Below are positions 1 through 5,807 of a stretch of DNA of 8,252 nucleotides, in pieces. The translations under genes were made by a program, and so were the position numbers. The notes under the pieces are model-generated. The model had not been told where the DNA came from and did not search any database. It worked only from the letters and a program-made list of their open reading frames with translations. Within the stretch, counting starts at the first letter, position 1; the number at the start of each line of letters is the position of its first letter. The DNA is from Roseburia sp. CAG:303 (GTDB lineage: Bacteria > Bacillota > Clostridia > Lachnospirales > Lachnospiraceae), in contig FR900125.1 in the NCBI GenBank assembly GCA_000437755.1, positions 4,580-12,831 of the forward strand, given 5' to 3'.

Positions 1-615
1 GTGTTTAAATGTTCCATTCCGGACAGCTTTTCTGTTAATTGTGTCAGAACTGTAGATTTTTCGTCTGCTTCCCCGTCAAATAAGTAATAAATCCAGAGAT
101 TTTGCAGGTTTTTCAGATATTCAATACCGGTAAAATCCTTAACCTGGAAATTGGAATTCAGTTCAAGCGTGATAATACTTTCTGCCTCTGATTTCTGAAT
201 CATACCATCGCCATTGTTATCGCAGGTATTTAAAATGCGGGCATAAAGTGCGGTATCAGGTATATCGGTAGTTGTAAGAACAGAATCGGAAGATTCGTCG
301 TCTGGGTTTGTAGTGTCTTCCGGACCGTCAGCGGGTATTGCCGATTCTTTTGGAACCGGGGTTGTACTTCCGGTATTAAAAAAAGACTGTGCGTCCGTGG
401 CAGTCTGCTCGGAAGATATTGAAAGTTCTTCCGTATCAGCCGGGGAACCGGTGTTAGATGTGTTCGCTGTTACAGTAGTTTTGGTGAGGGGGGGTAGACC
501 CCTGATCCTGCAGTGTATCAGCTGGATTTACGGCATAGGTAACATTACCGACTGACATAATTGTCATCACTGCGGCCAAACCAAGCGCTACTGGTTTCAT
601 ATGCTTTTTCCTCAT
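1..615 (-). pseudogene. Secreted LRR-type surface protein, 5' part, frameshifted at a 7-base G/C run, cut by window edge
   Basis: The minus-strand ATG at 615 has an AAAGG site 8 bases upstream. It opens a clear signal peptide: basic MRKKHMK, a hydrophobic core, and a TYA/V cleavage site near residue 28. The frame stays open until the C-run at 494-488 (seven G on the plus strand), after which it stops within 20 codons. Removing one base of the run joins it to a second open frame that continues to base 1. Corrected, about 204 residues are visible: signal peptide, a Ser/Thr/Asp/Pro-rich linker (about 45-120), a canonical EF-hand/dockerin-like loop DNNGDGMIQKSE at 132-143 (D1, N3, D5, E12 ligands), then the first leucine-rich repeat (FTGIEYLKNLQNLWI). 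LRR proteins with such calcium-binding loops are common cell-surface proteins in Clostridia; the ligand is unknown. The break may be a real mutation, a phase-variable OFF state or a sequencing error. An in-frame ATG at 600 is an alternative start but has a poorer RBS. Confidence 0.72.
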
Positions 616-709
616 AAAACATACCTTTCTCATCAGTAGATGAGTCCTTTCTTTTTATTTTTGGCTCAATCACCATATCATTTCAATATATCCCTTTTTC
701 AGTACCGAT

Positions 710-738
710 ATTATAACTCATTTGGTTTTTAAATTCAA
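710..738 (-). promoter_or_regulatory. Sigma-A promoter for the LRR surface gene
   Basis: On the minus strand TTGAAT (738-733) and TATAAT (715-710) are separated by exactly 17 bases. Transcription would start near 703, giving a leader of about 88 bases before the ATG at 615. The leader holds a small perfect hairpin (CTCATC-TACT-GATGAG, 644-629) immediately before the ribosome binding site, which could modulate translation; that role is only a guess. Confidence 0.6.
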
Positions 739-999
739 TTAGAAAGAAATATAAAATTTTTGGAATTTAAAACAAAAATAGGACTAACATTAGTGTATCA
801 GACAGTCAGATTGTAGCAGGAAACGGCATTGAAAACGAGAATACTGTTGAAAATGGTTTATGAAATCAGTTATGCCGGTCAGATTTACTGGTTTGTGGTT
901 TGCCGGACTCGTGAATGAAAATAAATGGAGAAGCTGGGAAATAAAAAATGTTAAATATATACAAAAACAATTTCTTTTGATTAAAATATTAGGTTAAAA
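739..999. other. Intergenic stretch between divergent genes, nothing recognised
   Basis: This AT-rich stretch separates the divergent promoters of the LRR gene and the KAS III operon. A slightly more GC-rich patch at about 800-935 holds only a 21-codon ATG frame (854-919) without a ribosome binding site. I see no conserved protein motif, RNA gene or long repeat in it. Confidence 0.5.
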
Positions 1000-1028
1000 T
1001 TGACAAAAATGACATGAGGTGATATAAT
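1000..1028 (+). promoter_or_regulatory. Consensus sigma-A promoter of the KAS III-MCP operon
   Basis: A perfect TTGACA (1000-1005) and a perfect TATAAT (1023-1028) are spaced by 17 bases, with A/T-rich flanks. Transcription should start near 1035, leaving a leader of about 180 bases before the KAS III start. That is long enough to hold the small ORF and hairpin described next. A promoter this strong with no visible operator suggests that control acts after initiation. Confidence 0.85.
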
Positions 1029-1061
1029 TATAAAATAATATGAGGAAAGGATTTGATAACT

Positions 1062-1148
1062 ATGCTAGTAATAAACGATTTTTCTGACAATACATCATAT
1101 CGTAACTTTTTGATATGTAGTAAATCAAATTTTTATTTAAGCCAGTAA
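1062..1148 (+). CDS. Possible 28-residue leader peptide
   Basis: An ATG at 1062 lies 11 bases after an AGGAAAGG ribosome binding site (1043-1050) and opens a 28-codon frame, MLVINDFSDN...NFYLSQ, ending TAA at 1146-1148. It is the first ORF on the predicted transcript and ends 4 bases before the stem of a terminator-like hairpin, the geometry expected of a leader peptide or of a stand-alone small protein. It has no signal peptide or membrane segment, and no run of one amino acid such as classical biosynthetic attenuators carry; it is merely rich in Ser, Asn and Phe. The RBS spacing is slightly long. I do not recognise the peptide, and whether it is translated is uncertain. Confidence 0.35.
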   Translation: MLVINDFSDNTSYRNFLICSKSNFYLSQ

Positions 1149-1152
1149 AACT

Positions 1153-1190
1153 ATGCTCTTTATCAATTTAGTAGGATAAAGAGTATTTTT
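1153..1190 (+). terminator. Terminator-like hairpin (attenuator candidate) before the KAS III gene
   Basis: Bases 1153-1164 pair with 1175-1186 over 12 bp (one G-U pair) around a 10-base loop, and the right arm runs into five T (1186-1190). The stem is AT-rich, centred on CTCTTTATC/GATAAAGAG, so it may terminate only partially. It lies between a consensus promoter and the KAS III ribosome binding site with no second promoter in between. Readthrough would therefore be needed to express the operon, as in transcription attenuation. A weaker upstream hairpin (CATATC/GATATG, 1096-1117) overlaps the small ORF. Confidence 0.6.
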
Positions 1191-1216
1191 ATATTAATTA
1201 ATAGGAGAACGTGCAT

Positions 1217-2218
1217 ATGAAGAATGTTTTGATTGAAGGAACTGGTGTATATATACCTGAAAACAAGGTGTATAATGAGCAGATAGATGAACATTTTGAA
1301 AAACGGGGACTTAATGCACATGGTTTGATGGAACATTTAGGCAGACGAAAAAGATATTTTATTTCAGACGAAGAGAATACCATTACAATGTGTATGAATG
1401 CAATTGATAATTGTGTTGAGGAGCATAAACTATCGCTTGCCGGGTATGAAATACTGATTGTATGTACAGATACACCAGAATATCTATTTCCATCGAATGC
1501 AATGAGGATAACTGGTTTGTATGGCGAAAGGATGAAAAATATCAAAGTAGCTTTTGACTTAAACAGTAATTGCACAGGAATGATACAAGGGCTGGATGTT
1601 GTGTATAAGTATATGCAGGCATCTGACGTAAAAAAAGCATTGGTTGTTGGCTGCTTCTGTATTACACCAATAGCACTATGGTCTGATACTGTTGTTTATG
1701 CAACTTTTGGAGATGCAGCAGCATGTGTTGCATTGACATCAGAAGAAGCAACAGTTAAGAAAGGATTTCTTGATACCTTTGTGTCTGTTAATGCCAGTTA
1801 CCATGATTATATTAAATATCCTAAGTGTGGTATGGCAAAAGTTCCATTACAGGCAGTTATGCCAAATGAAAAACGATTGGAATGGAATCCGTTTCCAATG
1901 GATTTTATTCCGGAACAATGGACAAATTCTATAAACGAACTTTTACATAGAAATTCATTAAAGGCAGATGATATAGATTATTATATCTTTTCGCAGCTAA
2001 GTGATGTTTATAATATGGAAACATTAAGATTATTAGGTTTGTCAGAAGATGATAATAAATATTTCTTTGTTGGAAAGGAATATGGATACACTGGAAATAC
2101 CTGCCCTATTTTATGTTTAAACAGATTATGGGATCGATATTCTGTAAAAGGAACGAAAATTATTATCTGTACGGTTGGTGCAGGCTATTCTATTATTACT
2201 CAATTATATGAATTTTAG
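1217..2218 (+). CDS. KAS III (FabH-like) ketoacyl synthase-family protein with altered catalytic triad
   Basis: This 333-residue protein has the length and layout of the FabH/KAS III thiolase-fold family, whose members condense an acyl-CoA-derived acyl group held on a cysteine with a second substrate. The nucleophile region AFDLNSNCTGMIQGL places the catalytic Cys at 119. FGDAAACV (164-171), GYTGNT (290-295, catalytic Asn at 294) and the C-terminal glycine loop TVGAGYS (319-325) also match. The usual HQAN motif is replaced by SQLS (259-262), so the catalytic His is Ser. A housekeeping FabH role is therefore unlikely, and no other fatty-acid genes are nearby. A specialised acyl transferase or signal/secondary-metabolite enzyme is more plausible (inference). 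Start choice: the AGGAG at 1203-1207 is 9 bases from the ATG at 1217 but only 3 from an in-frame GTG at 1211, so I prefer the ATG. Its stop overlaps the SD of the next gene. Confidence 0.85.
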   Translation: MKNVLIEGTGVYIPENKVYNEQIDEHFEKRGLNAHGLMEHLGRRKRYFISDEENTITMCMNAIDNCVEEHKLSLAGYEILIVCTDTPEYLFPSNAMRITGLYGERMKNIKVAFDLNSNCTGMIQGLDVVYKYMQASDVKKALVVGCFCITPIALWSDTVVYATFGDAAACVALTSEEATVKKGFLDTFVSVNASYHDYIKYPKCGMAKVPLQAVMPNEKRLEWNPFPMDFIPEQWTNSINELLHRNSLKADDIDYYIFSQLSDVYNMETLRLLGLSEDDNKYFFVGKEYGYTGNTCPILCLNRLWDRYSVKGTKIIICTVGAGYSIITQLYEF

Positions 2219-2231
2219 GAGGGGAATTATT

Positions 2232-3821
2232 ATGGATAAGAAAAAAACAGCAGTTGAGGTTTATTTATCAACAGTATATAAGTGGGGACTTATTATTTTG
2301 GTAAGTGCCTGTATGTGTGCAACTATTACGTTTAATACGGAGAAGATATTTGGGTTATATCCGGAAGTGCCATGGATGGCGACGATAGGGTTAGGACTCA
2401 TGGATTTAATTTTCTTTGCAATTGCAATATTGATTGTAAAAACATCTTTTGATGAAAAAGGATTTTTAAAAGAAGGGAAATTAAAGGTTGGAAAAATTTT
2501 CTCAGTAGTAGTTTTGATTATTCAATGGAACTATTTATTATATATGCTTCCAACGAGAACTTTTTGGGGATTTCTGTTCTTTTTTCTGATTTTGATGGCA
2601 TTCTTTTTAGATACTAAGATGTTATTAGGAAGCGGATTAATATGTATGATTTCCCTGTTTATCGGTTGGGCTGTGAAAGGTACGGACCTCATGCCGGTAA
2701 AAGATGAATTGTTTTTGACAGATATTATTATATGTCTGGTTGCGTTGGTACTGTCATTAGCCGGATTACTCATATTTGTTTTCTTTGTGGCACATTTTTT
2801 GGTAAACGCCAAGAAGGATGAACTTGAAAAGAACAATGAACATGTTACAAGTGTACTTTCAGCAGTCCAGGAGTTATCGAAAAAATTACATACTGCAGGT
2901 GTGGCTTTATCAGAAATATCAGGAAATGAGAGTGCTTCGGCACAGGAACTGGCAGCAACAAGTGAAGAACTGGCAGCTGAAAGTAATTTGCTGGCGGCAA
3001 AAACGGATGAAAGCAGGGATAACCTTAATGAATTAAATAAATGGGAAAAGGTTGTTGCTGAAAATGTTGAAAGAGTTGAAGATACATCTAAAAATCTTTT
3101 GGATAAATCAAAGCTGAATAAAGAGATGCTGGATGAATTATCACAAATTAATAATGAAGTTTCAGTGTCAATGAATGCAACTACCGGAATAACAGAAAAG
3201 TTATCGGAAGCTGTTATGCAGATAGGTGAAACATTGGAACTTATCAGTGAAATTTCATCCTCTACAAATTTGCTCGCATTAAATGCTTCTATTGAAGCAG
3301 CAAGAGCTGGAGAAGCAGGAAGAGGATTTGCTGTAGTTGCAACAGAGGTAGGCAATCTTGCAAATAATACACAGGAATCATTAAAAAATGTACAGGCGGT
3401 TATTGAAAGAGTACAGAGAAATGTTTCTGACATTACGGCACAGGTTGAAGAAAACTCCCAAAAGCTTCAAAAACAAAACGAATACTTCATCAATGTTTAT
3501 GAAGGAATGCAGGATATGACAGGGTTACTGAATGTATCCGTAGATGCAGTAAAAGCTATGGGAGAGGCTCATAGAGAACAGGCAGATGTTATCAGAAATA
3601 CTGTATTAATTAATCAGAATATTGCAGATAGCATTAGAAATGAAAATGAGCAGTTTACTGCAATAAGTGCTATGGCTGAAAGTAATGCGGGAGATACTGC
3701 GGAAGTGGCTACTCATGCTGGTACAATAAATGATATGGTTAATGAGATGGAGAATCTTTTGAAGCAGGGAGACAGAGTGATTGTTACAACACCTGGTGTT
3801 GACAATAAAAAGGAAATATAG
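2232..3821 (+). CDS. Methyl-accepting chemotaxis protein with six-TM N-terminal domain
   Basis: A 529-residue receptor. Six hydrophobic segments lie at about 18-34, 49-71, 88-106, 109-127, 129-148 and 163-191, with only short loops, so there is no large extracellular ligand domain; sensing would be within the membrane or via a partner. A long coiled-coil signalling domain (about 192-512) follows. Its hairpin tip is the classic MCP signature, STNLLALNASIEAARAGEAG then RGFAVVATEV (344-373), which binds CheW/CheA. Just after the tip the usual EVRKLAE reads EVGNLAN, losing a conserved Arg. No recognisable C-terminal CheR-binding pentapeptide is seen. The start is ATG 2232: GGAGGGG (2218-2224) sits 7 bases upstream and overlaps the TAG stop of the KAS III gene, so the two are tightly coupled. 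An upstream in-frame GTG (2175) lies inside the KAS III gene and adds no sensible sequence. Confidence 0.93.
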   Translation: MDKKKTAVEVYLSTVYKWGLIILVSACMCATITFNTEKIFGLYPEVPWMATIGLGLMDLIFFAIAILIVKTSFDEKGFLKEGKLKVGKIFSVVVLIIQWNYLLYMLPTRTFWGFLFFFLILMAFFLDTKMLLGSGLICMISLFIGWAVKGTDLMPVKDELFLTDIIICLVALVLSLAGLLIFVFFVAHFLVNAKKDELEKNNEHVTSVLSAVQELSKKLHTAGVALSEISGNESASAQELAATSEELAAESNLLAAKTDESRDNLNELNKWEKVVAENVERVEDTSKNLLDKSKLNKEMLDELSQINNEVSVSMNATTGITEKLSEAVMQIGETLELISEISSSTNLLALNASIEAARAGEAGRGFAVVATEVGNLANNTQESLKNVQAVIERVQRNVSDITAQVEENSQKLQKQNEYFINVYEGMQDMTGLLNVSVDAVKAMGEAHREQADVIRNTVLINQNIADSIRNENEQFTAISAMAESNAGDTAEVATHAGTINDMVNEMENLLKQGDRVIVTTPGVDNKKEI

Positions 3822-3853
3822 AGCCAGTAATCTGACAAAAAGGAGAATAAGAA

Positions 3854-4081
3854 ATGAGAATTGGTGTAACATATGAAGCTGGAATCCGGTTATATGGTGG
3901 AGTTACTGGCAATGCAGACGAAGCAGTGAATAATTATATAACAGGAAATCTGGATTATAATCCAGACATTCACTGTATGCATCATGAACATGAGCATTCC
4001 TGTGGGGAACATAATTGTAGTGAGGATAAACATGGATGTACCGGCAATAGCGAGAATTGCCAGGCAAAGATAGAAATGTAA
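3854..4081 (+). CDS. Internally deleted NifX/NifB-type (dinitrogenase FeMo-cofactor family) protein with Cys/His tail
   Basis: A 75-residue protein with a good ribosome binding site (AAAGGAG, 8 bases before the ATG), 32 bases after the MCP stop. Residues 1-8, MRIGVTYE, match the first beta strand of the dinitrogenase iron-molybdenum cofactor family. From residue 9 it jumps directly to the family's C-terminal part: AGIRLYGGVTGNADEAV, then GNLDYNPDIHC, then the His/Cys-rich tail (HHEHEHSCGEHNC, further Cys to 69) typical of clostridial members. Full-length relatives are about 120-125 residues, so roughly the middle 70 (the HFG loop, central sheet and GGxGxGA region) are missing in frame. The domain probably no longer folds normally; the metal-binding tail is intact. 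It may be a translated remnant. It probably shares the operon's transcript, but a functional link to KAS III/MCP is doubtful. Confidence 0.75.
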   Translation: MRIGVTYEAGIRLYGGVTGNADEAVNNYITGNLDYNPDIHCMHHEHEHSCGEHNCSEDKHGCTGNSENCQAKIEM

Positions 4082-4114
4082 TAACTAATAAATTTCATAG
4101 TAACTAAAAAAAGC

Positions 4115-4165
4115 TCACCTTTAAGCTATAATGTAAAGAAAACAATAGCTTGAAGGTGATTTTAT
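4115..4165 (+). terminator. Long hairpin ending the KAS III-MCP operon
   Basis: Bases 4115-4129 pair with 4145-4159 over 15 bp (one G-U) around a 15-base loop. The right arm is followed by ATTTTAT and the left arm is preceded by a run of seven A, so it could act in both directions. It lies 33 bases after the NifX-like stop. The large loop and modest T-run make it less than ideal as a terminator; it may instead be an end of a decayed insertion element (see the short ORF beside it). Confidence 0.5.
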
Positions 4166-4198
4166 ATGGCAAAATATAAGAAGAAATTTTTTGCTTGA
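4166..4198 (+). other. Ten-codon ORF beside the hairpin, possible remnant
   Basis: The right arm of the preceding hairpin contains a good SD (GAAGGTGA, 4152-4159) placed 6 bases before ATG 4166, which opens MAKYKKKFFA and then stops (TGA). The basic start resembles the first residues of some transposases, and the SD-in-a-hairpin layout is seen at insertion-sequence ends. However, ten residues cannot establish homology. The TGA overlaps the -35 box of the MATE promoter. Confidence 0.2.
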
Positions 4199-4223
4199 CT
4201 TTTTTCAAAATGAGAAATATAAT
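4195..4223 (+). promoter_or_regulatory. Sigma-A promoter for the MATE gene
   Basis: TTGACT (4195-4200) and a perfect TATAAT (4218-4223) are spaced by 17 bases. Transcription would start near 4230, exactly at the foot of the first leader hairpin, giving a leader of about 160 bases before the MATE ATG at 4390. Confidence 0.72.
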
Positions 4224-4232
4224 GATTTTCAG

Positions 4233-4362
4233 ACGAGTAGCAGACTAGCGTAAATCCAGTTTTGCTGCTCGTTATTTTATTTTAAAATGATATAAAATGC
4301 CATTAAAAGTGTGCAGCTTATCAGCGTAAGTCCGGCTTATGAGATAAGTCTGCACTTTTTTT
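4233..4362 (+). promoter_or_regulatory. Tandem-hairpin leader of the MATE gene, candidate RNA switch
   Basis: Two hairpins follow the promoter. Hairpin 1 pairs 4233-4244 with 4261-4272 (GU pairs at 4238 and 4243) and is followed by a T-rich stretch, TTATTTTATTTT. Hairpin 2 spans 4311-4355. Each loop carries nearly the same element: AGCGTAAATCCAG (4247-4259) and AGCGTAAGTCCGG (4323-4335). Similar stems presenting the same loop, directly before an exporter gene and ending in a terminator, resemble tandem ligand-binding leaders such as guanidine-II. The guanidine-II ACGR loop is not obvious here, and I do not recognise any known riboswitch consensus. Confidence 0.5.
4311..4362 (+). terminator. 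Intrinsic terminator inside the MATE leader
   Basis: Twelve pairs join 4311-4322 to 4343-4355 with a single bulged T at 4349. An inner stem CGTAAG/CTTATG (4325-4330 with 4336-4341) closes a 5-base loop, giving about 18 bp in all, followed by seven T (4356-4362). It ends 28 bases before the MATE start codon and downstream of the gene's promoter, so it must be read through or remodelled for the exporter to be made. Confidence 0.8.
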
Positions 4363-4389
4363 ATGCAGAAAAAGGAGGATTTAGTTAAA

Positions 4390-5745
4390 ATGCCAGAGAG
4401 TAACAAGATGAAGGAGATGCCAGTGAATAAACTCATGGTGCGGATGGGAATACCAATGATTTTATCAATGGCATTGCAGGCAGTTTATAATATCGTGGAC
4501 AGTGCCTTTGTAGGAAATATGAAAGTGGGGAGCGAAGCAGCCCTGAATGCTCTTACGCTGGTGTTTCCGGTCCAGATGCTGATGGTAGCAGTTGGAATTG
4601 GAACAGGGGTAGGAACAAATGCATTGCTTGCAAGGACACTTGGAGAGGGGAAAAATAAAAAGGCTGCGGGAGTTGCAGGAAACAGCCTGTTTTTGGGAAT
4701 TATTATTTATGCGGTTTGTCTGTTATTTGGAATTTTTGGAGTAAAAGCATATATTTCTTCACAGACGGCTGATACGGAAGTGATAGCAATGGGAACAGAT
4801 TATCTGAGAATATGTTGTGTCATTTCTTTTGGAATTCTCTTTTTTTCATTGTTTGAAAAATTATTACAGGCAACCGGGCGTTCTCTTTATTCCACAATAG
4901 GTCAGATTACGGGAGCGGTGATTAATATTATTCTTGACCCGGTTATGATTTATGGTATCGGACCTGTTCCGGAAATGGGAGTAAAGGGTGCAGCATATGC
5001 CACTGTAATCGGACAGGTCATATCAGCGGCATTATTACTTATTTTTCATCTAAAATTAAACAAAGAGTTTAAACATGGAATAAAATATATGAAGCCTGAT
5101 GTCAGGATTATCAGGGGGATTTATTCGATTGGACTTCCTGCAATTATCGCACAGGCACTGATGTCTGTGATGGTGTATGTGATGAATCTGATTTTAAAAT
5201 TTAATGCATCAGCGCAGACTGCATACGGATTGTTCTATAAAGTCCAGCAGTTTGTATTATTCCTTGCATTTGGACTGAGAGATGCAATTACACCAATCAT
5301 AGCATTTGCATATGGAATGGGAAATAAAAAGAGAATCAGCGATGGAATCAGATATGGTCTGATTTATACGATTATACTTATGGTTATAGGTGTAGCGATT
5401 ACAGAAATTTTTCCGGGAGCATTTGCAAATTTATTCAATGCAGGGCAATCAAGGGAGTATTTCATTGGAGCAATGAGAATTATCTCCATCAGTTTTATTT
5501 TTGCAGGAATCAATGTAGCATATCAGGGAATTTATCAGGCTTTGGACGGGGGAATAGAGTCGCTTGTGATTTCGCTGCTCAGACAGCTGGTTCTTATTTT
5601 ACCATTGGCTGGTATTTTTTCTGTTTTTGCCAGAAATGGCCAGGTGAGAGTTTCGTTGATTTGGTGGGCATTTCCAATTACTGAGGTAACTGCGTGCCTG
5701 GTTGGATATGTGCTTTTAAAGAAAATCCAAAAAAACAGGAGATAG
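4390..5745 (+). CDS. MATE-family multidrug/cation efflux transporter
   Basis: A 451-residue polytopic membrane protein of the MATE family (NorM/MepA/DinF-like), antiporters that expel cationic drugs or metabolites using Na+ or H+ gradients. It has the usual length and about 12 hydrophobic segments in two related halves. Family hallmarks are the N-terminal MPVNKLMVRMGIPMILSM then YNIVDSAFVGN (33-43), the LDPVMIYG segment (182-189) followed by GVKGAAYATVIGQ (197-209), and a second half beginning with IGLPAIIAQ. The start is ATG 4390, 11 bases after AAAGGAGGA. An in-frame ATG at 4363 sits immediately after the terminator's T-run and lacks its own SD, so it is rejected. The gene has its own promoter and attenuator-like leader, so it is probably induced by a small molecule; the substrate cannot be told from sequence. 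It converges on the second MCP. Confidence 0.93.
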   Translation: MPESNKMKEMPVNKLMVRMGIPMILSMALQAVYNIVDSAFVGNMKVGSEAALNALTLVFPVQMLMVAVGIGTGVGTNALLARTLGEGKNKKAAGVAGNSLFLGIIIYAVCLLFGIFGVKAYISSQTADTEVIAMGTDYLRICCVISFGILFFSLFEKLLQATGRSLYSTIGQITGAVINIILDPVMIYGIGPVPEMGVKGAAYATVIGQVISAALLLIFHLKLNKEFKHGIKYMKPDVRIIRGIYSIGLPAIIAQALMSVMVYVMNLILKFNASAQTAYGLFYKVQQFVLFLAFGLRDAITPIIAFAYGMGNKKRISDGIRYGLIYTIILMVIGVAITEIFPGAFANLFNAGQSREYFIGAMRIISISFIFAGINVAYQGIYQALDGGIESLVISLLRQLVLILPLAGIFSVFARNGQVRVSLIWWAFPITEVTACLVGYVLLKKIQKNRR

Positions 5746-5749
5746 AGAA

Positions 5750-5788
5750 AGAAAAGCGATGCTGTGACTGAAACAGTATCGCTTTTCT
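5750..5788. terminator. Bidirectional terminator between MATE and MCP genes
   Basis: A 16-bp stem (5750-5765 with 5773-5788, one G-U pair) around a 7-base loop has four A in the left arm and four T in the right arm near its base. It starts 5 bases after the MATE stop and lies 19 bases beyond the stop of the convergent MCP gene. It can therefore serve both transcripts. Confidence 0.85.
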
Positions 5789-5807
5789 AAGCTATGGTTT
5801 TATAAAT

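Noticed and set aside
313..555. 80-codon plus-strand ORF in the LRR gene region
   Set aside because: The minus strand reads signal peptide, EF-hand loop and LRR across the same bases once one homopolymer base is corrected, so the plus-strand frame is a shadow.
1198..1575. 125-codon minus-strand ORF over the KAS III gene start
   Set aside because: It is antisense to the KAS III N-terminus, which has a good SD and clear homology; no independent support.
2175..2231. Upstream in-frame GTG start for the first MCP
   Set aside because: It lies inside the KAS III coding region and has no SD, whereas ATG 2232 has a near-perfect one.
2531..3433. 300-codon minus-strand ORF inside the MCP gene
   Set aside because: It is antisense to a certain MCP with full family motifs; its Ser/Ala-rich translation is the mirror of MCP coiled-coil codons and it has no ribosome binding site.
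4233..4362. Guanidine-II, fluoride or preQ1 riboswitch in the MATE leader
   Set aside because: I could not find the ACGR loops or the other conserved cores of these classes by eye, so I left the element unnamed.
4363..4389. Upstream in-frame ATG for the MATE protein
   Set aside because: It directly follows the terminator T-run and has no SD; the strong SD at 4371-4379 serves the ATG at 4390.
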